64,000 nt of DNA from Nitrospira sp. (lineage in GTDB: Bacteria; Nitrospirota; Nitrospiria; Nitrospirales; Nitrospiraceae). The DNA lies in assembly GCA_030692565.1 (NCBI GenBank), contig JAUYAO010000031.1:1-64000 (forward strand), read 5' to 3'. The notes beneath the pieces are model-generated. The model saw only the letters and a program-made list of their open reading frames with translations. It did not search any database and was not told the DNA's origin. This document shows, piece by piece, positions 36,304 through 51,330 of this stretch. The stretch's first letter is position 1; each line of letters starts with the position of its first letter. Both the position numbers and the translations under genes were made by a program.

Positions 36304-37551
36304 CTAATGGGTTCGTTCACCTGCTACCACTTGGTCGCCGACCCGTATCCGGACCTCCTGCGAGAGATATCTCTGATCCGGGGTTGCCTGAAGGCGCTTC
36401 ATCGTCAAGACCGGAACCGTCGCGTGGCGCAACACCCCTTCGGCAACACTACCGCCTACCAGGCTGGTAAGACCGCGCCGCCCGCGCGTGCCCATGACGA
36501 TCAGATCACACCCGCGCCGCGCCGCCTCTGCGAGAATCGCCTCAGCGGGGCTCCCCCATCCAACCGCAGACCGCTGACCGACGACCACCGTCTCAACCGC
36601 GATACCCTGGCTCCGAAGCTCATGGCAGAGAACCGCCAGTCGCGACGCTGCCAGCTCTCGCTGGCCCCGCGCGAGAGCTGGAGCGTCTTCGTCCCTCTCC
36701 AGTTCAGGCAACACCGGTTCGATGACATACAACACGGTGAGCACGGCGTCGAACTGCGTGGCGAACAGCGCCGCATAGTCCAGCGCATCGAGGGAACAGA
36801 GTGAAAAGTCCACCGGAGCCAGCACATGGCGCACCGTCGAAGCGGCGAAGGGCCGTTCCGATTTCATCACGGGTCGACAAGTTGGAACGACATGGACCGT
36901 CAACACCGGACAGGGTGCGCCTTGCACCACGCGCTGGGCGGTGCTGCCCAGCAAGACGTCGATCAGATCGGTACGTCCGTACGCCCCCAGAGTCACGAGG
37001 TCCGCGCCCAGCTCTTCCGCAGCCAGGTTGATTTGACGACTCGGAATGCCGAGTCGCAGGCGCCACCTTGCCGTCACCCCCATGGAGGTCAGTCTCTCGA
37101 CTAGCTCATCCAGAGGCTTCTCTGCCTGTTTCCGGCACAGATCGAAATAGCTCTCCGCTGTCGCGTCGTTAGGAGACATATCGGGCAGGACCTCGACAAC
37201 GTACAGAATCTCCACAGGCGCCTGGCAGGCGTTCCCCAGAAATGCCGCATACTCGAGAGCCTGCTCTGCACATCCAGAAAAATCGGTGGCTAATAAGATC
37301 CGCTTGATCGCTGGCTGTTTCGGCGACACCCTCGCGTCCGAACTCGACGACCTCGGCTCTTGCGCACGGCGCGTCAAGCAATGCCTCAAGGGACAGTACC
37401 CCACCGCGCCCGTGACCACAGCGAGCAGCCCGACGGTTTCAGCGACTTCCTCGATCCAGAATGGAATAGGCAGCATAATCCCCAGCACCATCAGGAAAAT
37501 CCCGCCTACAATCCTGATCACTCGCTCTCGTGTTCCCAGATTGCGCTTCAT
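36304..37551 (-). CDS. Tandem universal stress protein fused to a DUF2892 membrane domain
   Basis: The 415-residue product starts with a DUF2892/YgaP-like membrane domain: NLGTRERVIRIVGGIFLMVLG and a second helix ending VTGAVGYCPLRHCL (about 1-60), with paired cysteines. Two UspA domains follow (about 80-225 and 237-385). The first contains KRILLATDFSGCAEQALEYA and LVTLGAYGRTDLIDVLLGSTAQRVV; the second has HVLAPVDFSLCSLDALDYA and the nucleotide-binding GTRGRRGLTSLVGGSVAEGVL. The fusion would tether the stress domains to the membrane. It lies downstream of the N-ATPase operon in the same orientation. Confidence 0.85.
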   Translation of the reverse strand: MKRNLGTRERVIRIVGGIFLMVLGIMLPIPFWIEEVAETVGLLAVVTGAVGYCPLRHCLTRRAQEPRSSSSDARVSPKQPAIKRILLATDFSGCAEQALEYAAFLGNACQAPVEILYVVEVLPDMSPNDATAESYFDLCRKQAEKPLDELVERLTSMGVTARWRLRLGIPSRQINLAAEELGADLVTLGAYGRTDLIDVLLGSTAQRVVQGAPCPVLTVHVVPTCRPVMKSERPFAASTVRHVLAPVDFSLCSLDALDYAALFATQFDAVLTVLYVIEPVLPELERDEDAPALARGQRELAASRLAVLCHELRSQGIAVETVVVGQRSAVGWGSPAEAILAEAARRGCDLIVMGTRGRRGLTSLVGGSVAEGVLRHATVPVLTMKRLQATPDQRYLSQEVRIRVGDQVVAGERTH

Positions 37552-37724
37552 AATCTCCTTTCACGGCCCACCGTAGGCCTTCCCACCCAGATATCGGCTC
37601 ACTGATCACGCGCACCGCTCAACCGTCGTCTACGCCGAGTGGGGGCGAATCGAACACCAAAACAAACACTCGCACGCAAGGCCATGCTGTCTGGACGAAA
37701 AACAACGCGTTCATGACTGGGCCA

Positions 37725-38630
37725 TCAGGAGGCTGGGCGGCGTTGCTTGTGTGACAGCGCCTCGAAGCCGGAGATGACGTCGAACAGTTCCTCATCGATG
37801 CCGCTCTGGCGCAAACGATGGAACGTCCTATTGAGGTGCTCCAGCAATTCGTCGATGTTTTTATCGGCGCGTTGCATGGCCGCCAGGCGGCTCGCGTTCT
37901 CGCTCGCAAGGGATTCGGCGCACGCCCGGAAGAGCGAGACGAAAAGATATTCTCGAATAAGCGCCCGCAAGGCCGCGCTGCCGCCCCCCATGACCTCGGG
38001 CAGATTTCCCGTTGGCCAGGAACGGTCGGCCAGGTGACGTTGCCATGTTTCATCCAGCGGCAATAGTCGCTGACTCACAGGCTCATAGACCGCCCCTGAC
38101 GTAGGACGGTTGTGGAAGAGGTAGAGTTCGGTGACGTCACCCTCACTGTGGCGCGTCTCGCTCTCGACGAGAATCTGCCCGACGAGTGGAGTGATGGCCT
38201 TGACGGAGTTCGGCACAGCGAAGAGTCCGGCCGGCGGCAATCCCGCGTCCGACAGGCGCCTCTGCACGCGTTCACCGACCGCCCAGACCCGAGGTGTGCC
38301 GGGAAGCGCGGCCAGGGTCTTCACCGCAAAATCAGCCACGACGTCATTGAATTGCCCCACCAGTCCTTGATCGGACCCGAACACGACCGCCCCAATCGGC
38401 TCCGCAACTCTTCGCCTTTTCCGTCCTGCAATCAAGGGCGCCGGCCCGCTTTCCCGGAAGCATGCGCCCAGCCCTAGCTCCACCGTGCGATAGTAATCGG
38501 CCAACGCGTGCACCGCGTTCTCGTATTGTCCAATACTCGAAGCGGCCATGGCCTTCATCGTGCGCACCACGGACTCGAGCTCTCCAGCGCTGGCGATCTT
38601 ACTGCGCAGACTCGCGGCCGACTCACTCAT
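37725..38630 (-). CDS. atpG: N-ATPase gamma subunit
   Basis: Central rotor stalk of the second F-type ATPase. The 301-residue protein shows the N-terminal coiled-coil segment [24 protein letters not shown] and the C-terminal RNA-like signature helix [34 protein letters not shown]. The central part is more divergent than in housekeeping gamma subunits, as is usual for N-ATPases. It is the last gene of the atpDCQRBEFAG operon and overlaps atpA by four bases. Confidence 0.9.
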   Translation of the reverse strand: MSESAASLRSKIASAGELESVVRTMKAMAASSIGQYENAVHALADYYRTVELGLGACFRESGPAPLIAGRKRRRVAEPIGAVVFGSDQGLVGQFNDVVADFAVKTLAALPGTPRVWAVGERVQRRLSDAGLPPAGLFAVPNSVKAITPLVGQILVESETRHSEGDVTELYLFHNRPTSGAVYEPVSQRLLPLDETWQRHLADRSWPTGNLPEVMGGGSAALRALIREYLFVSLFRACAESLASENASRLAAMQRADKNIDELLEHLNRTFHRLRQSGIDEELFDVISGFEALSHKQRRPAS

Positions 38631-40180
38631 GATTTCTCCTTGAGCTCCGGCTCCGGCTGAAAACGCGCGAGCGCGTTGCGAGCGATGTCGATGATCGCGC
38701 TCCGATCCTTGTCGCTCAATTGTTCGGCGGCATCGAGTCGCGCGCAGACTTCCGCCGGGATGTTCGCCGCCGCCTCATGCACGGCGCGCTCGGCGTCTGT
38801 CACCTGGGCAAGCGGCACACGGTCGAAGTGCGCGTCGGTTAACGCCAGCAGCACAGCGATTTGCGCGGGCACGGACACCGGGGCGAATTCCGGCTGTTTG
38901 AGGCAGGCGCGAATGCGCCGTCCGTGGCCGATGATCGTGCGGGTGTCTTCATCCAAGCGGGCGCCAAACCGGGCAAAGGTTTCGAGTTCCTCGAACTGTG
39001 CATAGGCGAGCTTGAGGTCGCCCGCCACGACACGGTAGGCCGCGCGTTGCGCCTTGCCACCAACGCGCGACACGGATTTCCCGACATCGACCGCGGGCAT
39101 CACGCCTAATTCAAACAGCGACGGCGAGAGGTAAATCTGCCCGTCCGTGATGGAAATCAAGTTGGTCGGAATATAGGCAGAAATATCCTGCGCTTCAGTT
39201 TCGATGATCGGCAAGGCCGTCAGCGATCCGCCGCCGAGCTCCGGGCGCAAGTGCGTGGCCCGTTCCAGCAACCGCGCGTGAATGTAAAAGATGTCGCCGG
39301 GAAACGCTTCTCGTCCGGGCGGGCGACGCAGCAGCAAAGACAGTTCGCGATAGGCCCGCGCATGATGCGTCAGGTCGTCATACACAACCAGCACGTCGCG
39401 GCCTTGTGCCATGAAATGTTCCGCAATGCTGGTCGCGGCGTACGGCGCGATGTAGGCGAGGCCTGGAGGGTCATTGCCCTCCGTGACAACGACGACGGTG
39501 TAGTCCATCGCGCCTTGCTCTCGCAGCGTGGCGATCACCTTGGCCACGCCGGACGCGCGTTGGCCGATGGCGCAATACACGCACAACACATTTTGGTCAC
39601 GTTGATTGAGAATCGTATCGAGCGCGATAGCGGTTTTGCCGGTTTGCCGGTCGCCCACGATCAATTCGCGCTGACCGCGCCCGATGGGAATGAGCGCATC
39701 GACGACTTTCAGACCGGTCTGGAGCGGCACGGTGACAGGCGCGCGATCCATGATGTGCGGCGCCGTGCGTTCGGTGGGCAGGCGCGCGCTGGACATCACC
39801 GGACCTGCGCCGTCCAGCGGCCGGCCCAATGGATTCATAATACGCCCGATTAATCCGTCTCCCACCGGCACGTCCATCACGTGCCCACTGCGTTCGACTT
39901 CATCGCCCGTATGCAACTGCCAGTAGTCGCCCAGCAACACGACGCCGATTTCATCTTCATCGATGTTGAAGGCGATGCCATACACATCGCCGGGAAATCT
40001 CAACACCTCTTCAAAACCCACACCGGGGAGGCCTGAGACCTTTGCGATGCCCGTGGCGATGCTCGTGATGGTACCGATCTCCCGGGGCCTCAGTTGGGGC
40101 ACGAAGGCCTCCCGCACCTGGCGTATTCCGGTAAACGCGCGGTCAAAGACGTTCTTGAGGCTCTCAGGTTCCATGTTCAT
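38627..40180 (-). CDS. atpA: N-ATPase alpha subunit
   Basis: Non-catalytic nucleotide-binding subunit, 517 residues. Visible motifs are the P-loop [15 protein letters not shown] (about 170), [15 protein letters not shown] and the Arg-finger region [17 protein letters not shown]. In the usual [10 protein letters not shown] signature the sequence reads [33 protein letters not shown]. It overlaps atpF by four bases. It belongs to the N-ATPase set, not the housekeeping ATP synthase, because of operon order and missing delta gene. Confidence 0.95.
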   Translation of the reverse strand: MNMEPESLKNVFDRAFTGIRQVREAFVPQLRPREIGTITSIATGIAKVSGLPGVGFEEVLRFPGDVYGIAFNIDEDEIGVVLLGDYWQLHTGDEVERSGHVMDVPVGDGLIGRIMNPLGRPLDGAGPVMSSARLPTERTAPHIMDRAPVTVPLQTGLKVVDALIPIGRGQRELIVGDRQTGKTAIALDTILNQRDQNVLCVYCAIGQRASGVAKVIATLREQGAMDYTVVVVTEGNDPPGLAYIAPYAATSIAEHFMAQGRDVLVVYDDLTHHARAYRELSLLLRRPPGREAFPGDIFYIHARLLERATHLRPELGGGSLTALPIIETEAQDISAYIPTNLISITDGQIYLSPSLFELGVMPAVDVGKSVSRVGGKAQRAAYRVVAGDLKLAYAQFEELETFARFGARLDEDTRTIIGHGRRIRACLKQPEFAPVSVPAQIAVLLALTDAHFDRVPLAQVTDAERAVHEAAANIPAEVCARLDAAEQLSDKDRSAIIDIARNALARFQPEPELKEKS

Positions 40181-40998
40181 TGGCTCTTTGATTCAAGCTG
40201 AAGTTCTTCAGGTTTCGGTTCGGCCTTGGCTTGAGACGTCTCCTTCTGTTTCAGCAATTCGCCGACGCCTTTTTCCAGCGACAAAAGGTAGTCCGCGATG
40301 CTCCATGCCACTTTGTGCCCATTCGTGGTGAGTTCGATCCCGCTGACCAGGTCCGGCGCGGTCTCAAATCGGACGGAGATGTCAGCCGAGAAGGTTTCGT
40401 TAAGCGCACGTTGTATCGCCGCACGTTCCTCCGCCGGCAGGTCAAACGCGCTGCGCACGAGCGCAGGGTGAGACGCGGTCTTCAGGGCCTTGTCGAGGGC
40501 TGCCTTCGCCTCCCCGTCCATCTCTCGCAAGCGACGAATGAACACCGCGCCCAGGCGTTCCTCCAAACTTGTCGTGGCGAGATCCGTCAGCGCTTTTCGC
40601 GCGATGGCGAAGACTTCCTGCTGGGTCCGCCGACTGATGACTTGGTTGAGCTGGCGGGCTTCGTCTCTCAGCGTGTCCTGGCGCTTGGCGCTCAAGGCGT
40701 TGGCTGCCTGCCGCGCTTCGTCAAGCAGCCGCTGACGTTCGGTTTTCGCCTCGTCCATCGCCTGGCTCAAGAGCGCGGCACGCCGCCGGGCGAACTCCTC
40801 ATTCTTGTCCTGGAATTCGTCACGTTCCTTGCGGGCTTCCATTTGTTTCGCGGCGGTGTCGGCAAGTTCCGCGGCGATCCGTTTCTCCCGCTCGTCGATG
40901 GCATGGAGGATGGGCTTGTACAGAAAGCGCTTCAACAGCCACACCAGGATCAGGAAGTTGACGACTTGCGCGCCGACGGTGAACCAATCGATCAGCAT
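40177..40998 (-). CDS. atpF: N-ATPase b subunit, extended (b/delta-like)
   Basis: Peripheral stalk subunit of 273 residues, far longer than a typical 160-residue b subunit. It has one N-terminal membrane helix ([24 protein letters not shown]) and a long charged coiled coil (about 35-150). A C-terminal globular stretch ([20 protein letters not shown], about 205-245) resembles the delta C-terminal domain. As the operon has no delta gene, this extension probably replaces it. The tail is rich in Lys, Glu and Gln. Confidence 0.88.
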   Translation of the reverse strand: MLIDWFTVGAQVVNFLILVWLLKRFLYKPILHAIDEREKRIAAELADTAAKQMEARKERDEFQDKNEEFARRRAALLSQAMDEAKTERQRLLDEARQAANALSAKRQDTLRDEARQLNQVISRRTQQEVFAIARKALTDLATTSLEERLGAVFIRRLREMDGEAKAALDKALKTASHPALVRSAFDLPAEERAAIQRALNETFSADISVRFETAPDLVSGIELTTNGHKVAWSIADYLLSLEKGVGELLKQKETSQAKAEPKPEELQLESKSQ

Positions 40999-41001
40999 GA
41001 G

Positions 41002-41283
41002 TTACTTTCCCGCGGTTTGGGCGATGACGTGATTCCAGAACGGGTTGGCGAAAATGAGAATCATCGAGACCACGAAGCAGTAGATCGCAACGGACTCGAC
41101 CATGGCCAGGCCCACGAACAAGGTCCGTGTAATGGTCGCTGCGGCATCGGGCTGCTGCGCCAGGGACGTCAAGGCCGTCGCCACCGCGCGCCCTTCGCCG
41201 AGGGCCGGCCCGATACTTCCCACAGCCATCGTCAGGCCGGCAGTGATAATTGACGTGATTGCGATGAGCGTCAGGCTATCCAT
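41002..41283 (-). CDS. atpE: N-ATPase c subunit (Na+-type ring)
   Basis: Proteolipid that forms the rotor ring. The start at 41283 has an AAGGAG site and gives a 93-residue two-helix hairpin. Ion ligands of Na+-type rings can be placed: Glu30 in helix 1 (PALGEGRAV) and Glu63-Ser64 with Tyr68 in helix 2 (MVESVAIY). These correspond to Gln32, Glu65, Ser66 and Tyr70 of the Ilyobacter ring. Glu in place of the helix 1 Gln is typical of N-ATPases. Na+ specificity is therefore predicted. Confidence 0.92.
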   Translation of the reverse strand: MDSLTLIAITSIITAGLTMAVGSIGPALGEGRAVATALTSLAQQPDAAATITRTLFVGLAMVESVAIYCFVVSMILIFANPFWNHVIAQTAGK

Positions 41284-41311
41284 AGTATCTCCTTTTGCGG
41301 TGAACGCTGTT

Positions 41312-42007
41312 TCAATGCTTGTGTTCCTGTTGGAGGTTTGGCTCGCGCGTGCGCGTAGCAGCCGCAATGTACACCGTGGCCAAGATGCTGAAGATGTAGG
41401 CCTGGACCATGCCGGTCAGCAGTCCGAGCACACTCATAGCAATCGGGAAGATAAACGGCGTGATGGTCAGCAAAATGGCGAGGAGCATCGTCCCGCTCAT
41501 CATGTTACCGAACAGACGGGCAGCCAGGGCCAAGGTGCGCGAGAGTTCGCTGATGATGTTGAACGGCAACATAACCCACGTCGGTTTCAAGTAGGCTCTT
41601 AGATATCCGCCCAGCCCGCAATCCTCAATGCCGAACAGCGGTACCGCCACAAACACACAGATCGCCAACGCCGCGGTGGTCGAGAGCGAACCGGTCGGTG
41701 GCTCATAGCCGGGAATGATGGTGAAGAGGCTCGCCACCGCGACAAATAGGAACAGCGTACCCAGAAAACCAAGATATTTATCAGGTTGCCGCAGCCCGAC
41801 CTCTTCGATTTGTTCATTGATGGCAGTGACGATGATTTCCAAGACGTTCTGCCAGCGGGAACGTTGCAGACCCGTGGAAAGATTGCGCGTGATGAGGAGT
41901 GAACCGACTGCCAGCACGAACATCAGTCCCCACGTCCACAGAATGGTGGCGTTGAGTTTGAGAAACCCATATTGGCAGAAGACGATGTCGTCCGGGCTAA
42001 GGTGCAT
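41312..42007 (-). CDS. atpB: N-ATPase a subunit
   Basis: Stator channel subunit, 231 residues and five or six helices. The essential arginine lies in IISELSRTLALAARLFGNMMSG (about residue 165), next to the conserved Asn-Met. It overlaps atpR by 11 bases. The protein is shorter at the N-terminus than proton-type a subunits, as in other N-ATPases. Confidence 0.93.
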   Translation of the reverse strand: MHLSPDDIVFCQYGFLKLNATILWTWGLMFVLAVGSLLITRNLSTGLQRSRWQNVLEIIVTAINEQIEEVGLRQPDKYLGFLGTLFLFVAVASLFTIIPGYEPPTGSLSTTAALAICVFVAVPLFGIEDCGLGGYLRAYLKPTWVMLPFNIISELSRTLALAARLFGNMMSGTMLLAILLTITPFIFPIAMSVLGLLTGMVQAYIFSILATVYIAAATRTREPNLQQEHKH

Positions 42008-42311
42008 GACTGCCCTCCAGCACAGGAGGAGACTGGTTTTCTCCCGACGGACGCGTCAGCCACCTGACGACCCAGCGTGCCATGGTAAATCCGAGGAGAC
42101 AGAGCAGGAACCGCTCCCAATGAGCGCCCGACACCACGTAAAACCCAGCCAGGGTCACGCTCATCCGTAGCAGCAGACTGCCGAGAAACCACAGTGCCAC
42201 CCGTTTGGACGAAAGTCCCTCACGCACGGTCCACCAAAGTCCGCCGAAAAACATCGCTCCGAGCACTATGCCCGCGACCAATGCCGCCACCAGGCTCAAT
42301 GATTCAGTCAT
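41997..42311 (-). CDS. atpR: N-ATPase subunit AtpR
   Basis: A 104-residue membrane protein with three hydrophobic segments, found only in N-type ATPase operons and thought to help assemble or stabilise the c ring. Conserved stretches here are GIVLGAMFFGGLWWTVREGL and LGSLLLRMSVTLAGFYVVSG. The start at 42311 (MTESLSLVAAL) is chosen because the upstream part of the frame is hydrophilic and overlaps atpQ. Overlaps atpQ by eight bases. Confidence 0.85.
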   Translation of the reverse strand: MTESLSLVAALVAGIVLGAMFFGGLWWTVREGLSSKRVALWFLGSLLLRMSVTLAGFYVVSGAHWERFLLCLLGFTMARWVVRWLTRPSGENQSPPVLEGSHAP

Positions 42312-42634
42312 GGCTATTCTCCTCTTGCTCGCGTATTTCCCTGCCTTCCTTCGCCACCCAATGCCAGGCATTGACGCAACCGAGCGCTAAGCCGATAGCC
42401 AGCAGCATGAGTGTCCAGGAATGACTCCCTGGATAGTGTTTGTCTACCCACAGTCCGAGTGCCGCACCCAGTAACGTTGGCACCGCCACCGACCAGCCAA
42501 CCAGACCCACCATCCCCAAGCCGGACCACACGGTCTGCGTGACCTGACGTTGCGCCTTGAGCTTGCGCGCCGCCCTCTCGCCCACTCGACGGCTGAATTC
42601 CGTCTGGCCATCCGCAGATGGCCCTTCCGGTTTT

Positions 42635-42642
<8 letters not shown>
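42304..42642 (-). CDS. atpQ: N-ATPase subunit AtpQ (AtpI-like)
   Basis: A 112-residue protein with a basic soluble N-terminus and two membrane helices (SGLGMVGLVGWSVAVPTLLGAALGLWVD and TLMLLAIGLALGCVNAWHWV). It resembles AtpI-type assembly factors and occupies the AtpQ position between epsilon and AtpR in N-ATPase operons. It overlaps atpC by eight bases. Confidence 0.85.
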
Positions 42643-47083
<4,441 letters not shown>

Positions 47084-47194
47084 GCTTCGCTGTCCATTGT
47101 TCCACGCGCGCTGACCGGCCTCATTGATTTATCGATTGTGAATACATGCCGTTTCCATCGACGTCGATGCCGAGTGGTATTTCGCAGCGCCCTT

Positions 47195-47494
47195 CTAGTA
47201 AATGATCGGCGGTCGCTTGTCATCGACGACTAACATCAATCGGCGATGCTTCAACGGTCGCTCCGGATCTCGGGTATAGTGGGATAAATCTTCCGACACG
47301 TCCGTGCGGCTCAACGGGACTGATATCCTCTGTTTCATGTGAGTCACGTTCGTTTCAATTGCCAGGTCCACGAGTTCGCTGCTACAGCCAGTGACTTCCG
47401 CATTTAAGTCCCTTGCGTCGAGAAAATTCACCGTTACCCGCTCTTCTGGATCAATCCACGGGGCGATCTTCTTGATCTTTTCTTCTTTCGTCAT
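47195..47494 (-). CDS. Hypothetical 99-residue protein
   Basis: The ATG at 47494 has a GGAGG site seven bases upstream, which supports a real gene. The product begins MTKEEKIKKIAPWIDPEERV and continues with beta-type segments (VTVNFLDARDLNAEVTG, RRLMLVVDDKRPPIIY). No family is recognised. It precedes glgP by 111 bases in the same orientation and may be the first gene of that transcript. Confidence 0.65.
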   Translation of the reverse strand: MTKEEKIKKIAPWIDPEERVTVNFLDARDLNAEVTGCSSELVDLAIETNVTHMKQRISVPLSRTDVSEDLSHYTRDPERPLKHRRLMLVVDDKRPPIIY

Positions 47495-47921
47495 ACGTGC
47501 CTCCTTCCGGTCCTTCTTAAATCTCCATCCTCAATCGAGCATCTCTCTTGAAGACGAACGCGCTACCCACACGTTCACATACGTTTTTCGCAAGCATACA
47601 CATTCTTTAATCCGCAAGACTTGTTCCCTCATATTGGTCCTCCGACACGCACTCGGTTTTTCGCCCCCTATCCACCTTTATGCAGAACATTCTCTGATTT
47701 ATTTACCTAGTCCTTTGAGCAAAGAATTGAGTACCGTTGGGGCAAAAGGGGACATCCGGCCAAAGAAGACTGTCGCAGACTGCGACAAGACGGCACATGG
47801 GATTTGGTCAGTCGCATCTGGCTGAAGAGGAGGCGAACGATTATGAAAAGGACGAAGGACGGAGTGGGAGGCTACGAACGCCCTCTATGGCGGTGAAAAT
47901 GTCTTGCGCGAACGGCCCCCG
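47495..47921. other. Gene-poor interval between acs and the 99-residue gene
   Basis: These 427 bases should contain the promoter of the hypothetical gene and glgP-atp transcript and the acs terminator; I see no clear consensus boxes. On the plus strand an AGGAGG site precedes an ATG at 47843 that opens only 17 codons (MKRTKDGVGGYERPLWR), too short to support as a gene. Confidence 0.5.
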
Positions 47922-49856
47922 CTACAGCTTCCGGCGTTTTACAATCAAGGCGTCGACGACGGTCGGATCGGCCAGGGTCGAGGTATCCCCCAGATCATCC
48001 AGTTCGTTCGCCGCAATCTTGCGCAAGATGCGGCGCATGATCTTTCCGGATCGGGTCTTGGGAAGACCATCGGCCCATTGGATAACATCGGGTTTGGCGA
48101 TAGGGCCGATTTCGTTGCGCACCTGTCCGACAAGGGCTGTACGCAATGCGTCCGATGGTTCGACGCCTTCGTTCAACACGACGTAGGCATAGATGCCCTG
48201 CCCCTTGATGGCATGGGGGTAGCCGACCACAGAGGCCTCGGCTACATCTGGGTGCTTAGCCAGCGCACTCTCCAGCTCGGCGGTCCCCAGGCGATGACCG
48301 GACACGTTCAAGACGTCATCGACCCGCCCGGTGATCCAGTAATAGCCGTCCGCGTCGCGCCGGGCGCCGTCCTCGGTGTCATAGAGGCCCGGAAATCTGC
48401 TGAAATAGGTCTTGATGAAGCGCTCATGGTTCCCATAGATTGTGCGCGCCAAAGCGGGCCAGGAACGGGTGATGACCAACCGGCCCTGGGCCTCGCCTTG
48501 GAGGATCGTCCCTGCCTCATCCACCAGAGCCGGGACTACACCGAAGAATGGCTTGGCCACCGACCCCGGTTTCAACGGCATGGCCCCTGGCAGGGGAGTT
48601 AAGAGCAGACCGCCGGTTTCCGTCTGCCACCAGGTGTCGGCAATGGGACAGCGTCCATCTCCGACAACCCGATGAAACCATTCCCAGGCCTTGGGATCGA
48701 TGGGCTCACCGACCGTGCCCAGCACTCGCAGGCTCCGGCGGCTGGTCTTCTTCACCGGCTCCTCGCCTTCAGCCATCAGGGCGCGTATCGCCGTGGGCGC
48801 CGTATAGAAAATATTGACCAGGTGCTTATCCACGACCTGCCAGAAACGGGAGTAGTCCGGATAATGGGGCACGCCTTCGAACAGTAGCGTCGTCGCGCCA
48901 TTGGCCAATGGACCATAGACGATGTAGGTATGGCCGGTGATCCAGCCGATGTCCGCGGTACACCAGTACACCTCGCCGTCGTGGTAATCGAAGGTGTATT
49001 TATGCGTGATGGCGGCGAAGAGCAGATAGCCTCCCGTCGTGTGCACCAGGCCCTTCGGTTTTCCCGTTGAGCCGGAGGTATAGAGAATGAACAACGGGTC
49101 TTCCGCGTCCATTTCCTCGACCGGGCATTCAGGTGAACTGCCGGCGATGGCTTCGTCGTACCAGACGTCGCGCTCGCGCTTCCAGGCGATCGCCTCCCCG
49201 CGATGTTTCACCGCCAGCACGGTCTTGACGCCGGGGCATTCCTCCAGTGCCTGATCCACCTTCTTCTTGTGGTCAATCCCCTTGTCGCCGTGTCGATACC
49301 CATCGACGGTGACGACCAGGCGGCACCCGCAGTCCTGCACGCGATGCTTGAAGGCTTCGGACGAGAACCCGGCGAACACCACCGAATGGATGGCGCCGAT
49401 GCGGGCGCAGGCGAGCATGGCGAAGACGGCTTCGGGGATCATCGGCATGTACAGGCACACCCGGTCGCCTTTGCCGATGCCGCGATCCTTGAGCACGTTG
49501 GCGAATCGACAGACCTGTGCGTGCAGTTCGCGATAGGTGATCGAGCGACTCTGACTCGGCTCATTCCCCTCCCAGATGATCGCGGTCTGTTCACCGCGCC
49601 CGGCCAGATGCCGGTCGATGCAATTATACGAGGCGTTCAGTTTGCCGCCTTCGAACCAGCGGACATGACCTGTCTTGAAGTCCCAATCCAGCACTCTGTT
49701 CCAGGGCCCTGACCAGGTCACAAACTCTTGAGCTTGTTCACTCCAGAAGCCTTCGGGGTCTTCCACTGAGCGTTGATACATGTCCTGATATCGTGACTCG
49801 GTGATATGGGCCTGCCTTCGGAACTCTTCCGGAACAGGGTATTGTGCTTCACTCAT
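47922..49856 (-). CDS. acs: Acetyl-CoA synthetase
   Basis: Activates acetate to acetyl-CoA through an acetyl-adenylate. The start at 49856 ([12 protein letters not shown]) gives 644 residues. Motifs are the P-loop-like [21 protein letters not shown] (about 255), [11 protein letters not shown] (about 405), [20 protein letters not shown] (about 505) and the C-terminal [17 protein letters not shown], whose Lys is the usual acetylation-controlled catalytic residue. Stands alone, downstream of the metallo-beta-lactamase gene. Confidence 0.96.
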   Translation of the reverse strand: MSEAQYPVPEEFRRQAHITESRYQDMYQRSVEDPEGFWSEQAQEFVTWSGPWNRVLDWDFKTGHVRWFEGGKLNASYNCIDRHLAGRGEQTAIIWEGNEPSQSRSITYRELHAQVCRFANVLKDRGIGKGDRVCLYMPMIPEAVFAMLACARIGAIHSVVFAGFSSEAFKHRVQDCGCRLVVTVDGYRHGDKGIDHKKKVDQALEECPGVKTVLAVKHRGEAIAWKRERDVWYDEAIAGSSPECPVEEMDAEDPLFILYTSGSTGKPKGLVHTTGGYLLFAAITHKYTFDYHDGEVYWCTADIGWITGHTYIVYGPLANGATTLLFEGVPHYPDYSRFWQVVDKHLVNIFYTAPTAIRALMAEGEEPVKKTSRRSLRVLGTVGEPIDPKAWEWFHRVVGDGRCPIADTWWQTETGGLLLTPLPGAMPLKPGSVAKPFFGVVPALVDEAGTILQGEAQGRLVITRSWPALARTIYGNHERFIKTYFSRFPGLYDTEDGARRDADGYYWITGRVDDVLNVSGHRLGTAELESALAKHPDVAEASVVGYPHAIKGQGIYAYVVLNEGVEPSDALRTALVGQVRNEIGPIAKPDVIQWADGLPKTRSGKIMRRILRKIAANELDDLGDTSTLADPTVVDALIVKRRKL

Positions 49857-49929
49857 TGGCGCTCCCTGGAATGTGTGTGACACGTGAATTCCGTCTCTTC
49901 ATGAAATGCGGACTCCATATCGCCCTGCG

Positions 49930-51327
49930 TCACAGCCTTGCCAGATCCAGCCGTTCACCAAATTCAGGCTGCATGACTTCGGCCTGTAGTTCGTTCTGTA
50001 ACTGGGAGGCCAGGGCTTGCATCGATTCCGGTTCGCCATGCACCAAGGCCACCCTGGGACGCCCTTCGAACCGCCCATACCAGTCCATCAACCCCTTCTG
50101 ATCGGCATGCGCGGAGAGACCGCCGATGGTATGCACCTGCGCGTTGATCTTGACGGGTTCGCCCCATAGATGGATTTCCTCGGCGCCATCCACCAAGGCC
50201 CTGCCCCTGGTGCCCGCGGCCTGGAAGCCGACAATCAGAATATGCGCGTGCGGGCGCCAGGCATTGTGTTTGAGGTGGTGGGTGATGCGTCCGCCGGTAC
50301 ACATCCCGCTGCCGGCAATGATGATGGCGCCGGAATGCATCTTGTTGATCGCCATGGATTGCGTTGAGAGCTTGCTCATGGTCAGGTTGGGCATCGCGAA
50401 CGGATCGCCGACCTGTTCCAGGATCTGCCTGGCACGTGCGTCATACACCGTGCCGTGCTTTTGATAGACCCTGGTCGCTTTAATGGCCATGGGACTGTCC
50501 AGAAAGATTTGCCAGTGGTCCAGTCCCCATTCCTGGTAATGCTGCTTGAAGACATAGAGCAGTTCCTGAGTGCGCCCGACTGCGAAGGCGGGAATGAGCA
50601 CGTTGCCTTGGCGGGCGCGGGCATGGGAGAGAATCTCTCCTATCTCCTGCCAGGTAGCCTCCCAGGGGCGATGCTGCCGATTCCCATAGGTGCTCTCCAT
50701 CACGACCAGATCGGCTTCCCGGACCGGCTCGGGGTCGCGCAAGATGGGCGCGCCTGAGTGGCCAAGGTCGCCGCTAAAGACGACGACACGCCGTTGGCTG
50801 CCATCGTTGAGTTCTAGTTGCGCGATGGCGGAACCCAGAATGTGGCCGGCATCGAGGAGAGTGAGTGCGATGCCGGGAAGAATCTTCTTGGTCTTGCCGT
50901 ATTCCAGCGCACGGAACTGCTTATGAGCCAGACGCGCTTCCTCCTGGGTGTACAGTGGCGGGAGCGGCTCCTTCCCCTGACGCTCGCGTTTCCGGTTTTC
51001 CCAGGCGGTATCTTTCTCATTCAGATAGCCAGCGTCTTCCAGCATGATCCGGCACAAATCGGCCGTGGCCCGATGGGTATGGATGGGCCCCTTGAAGCCC
51101 TGCTTCACCAAGAGCGGCAGCCGCCCCGAGTGATCCAGATGCGCATGGGTGAGAACGACCGCGTCGATCTCGCTCGGCTCGAACGGAAAGGGATCGCGGT
51201 TATGCTGCTCGTGCTGCGGACTACCTTGAATCAACCCGCAATCCACAAGAATGCGGTATTTGCCTATGCGCAGGAGAGAGCACGAACCCGTGACTTCACG
51301 GGTGGCCCCATAAAAATGGATGTCCAT
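49930..51327 (-). CDS. Metallo-beta-lactamase/beta-CASP RNA-processing nuclease-like protein
   Basis: A 465-residue protein of the RNA-metabolising metallo-beta-lactamase group (YsnB/CPSF73-like). Zinc site residues are in VVLTHAHLDHSGRLPLLV (about 57), HILGSAIAQLEL and VFSGDLGHSG. A beta-CASP domain (about 210-370) has VLIPAFAVGRTQELLYVF, and the C-terminal RMMBL motif is IGGLSAHADQKGLMDW with PRVALVHGEPESM. Probable endo- or 5'-exoribonuclease; the RNA substrate is unknown. It is followed within 3 bases upstream by the BCAM0308-like gene, suggesting one operon. Confidence 0.9.
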   Translation of the reverse strand: MDIHFYGATREVTGSCSLLRIGKYRILVDCGLIQGSPQHEQHNRDPFPFEPSEIDAVVLTHAHLDHSGRLPLLVKQGFKGPIHTHRATADLCRIMLEDAGYLNEKDTAWENRKRERQGKEPLPPLYTQEEARLAHKQFRALEYGKTKKILPGIALTLLDAGHILGSAIAQLELNDGSQRRVVVFSGDLGHSGAPILRDPEPVREADLVVMESTYGNRQHRPWEATWQEIGEILSHARARQGNVLIPAFAVGRTQELLYVFKQHYQEWGLDHWQIFLDSPMAIKATRVYQKHGTVYDARARQILEQVGDPFAMPNLTMSKLSTQSMAINKMHSGAIIIAGSGMCTGGRITHHLKHNAWRPHAHILIVGFQAAGTRGRALVDGAEEIHLWGEPVKINAQVHTIGGLSAHADQKGLMDWYGRFEGRPRVALVHGEPESMQALASQLQNELQAEVMQPEFGERLDLARL

Positions 51328-51330
51328 ACC

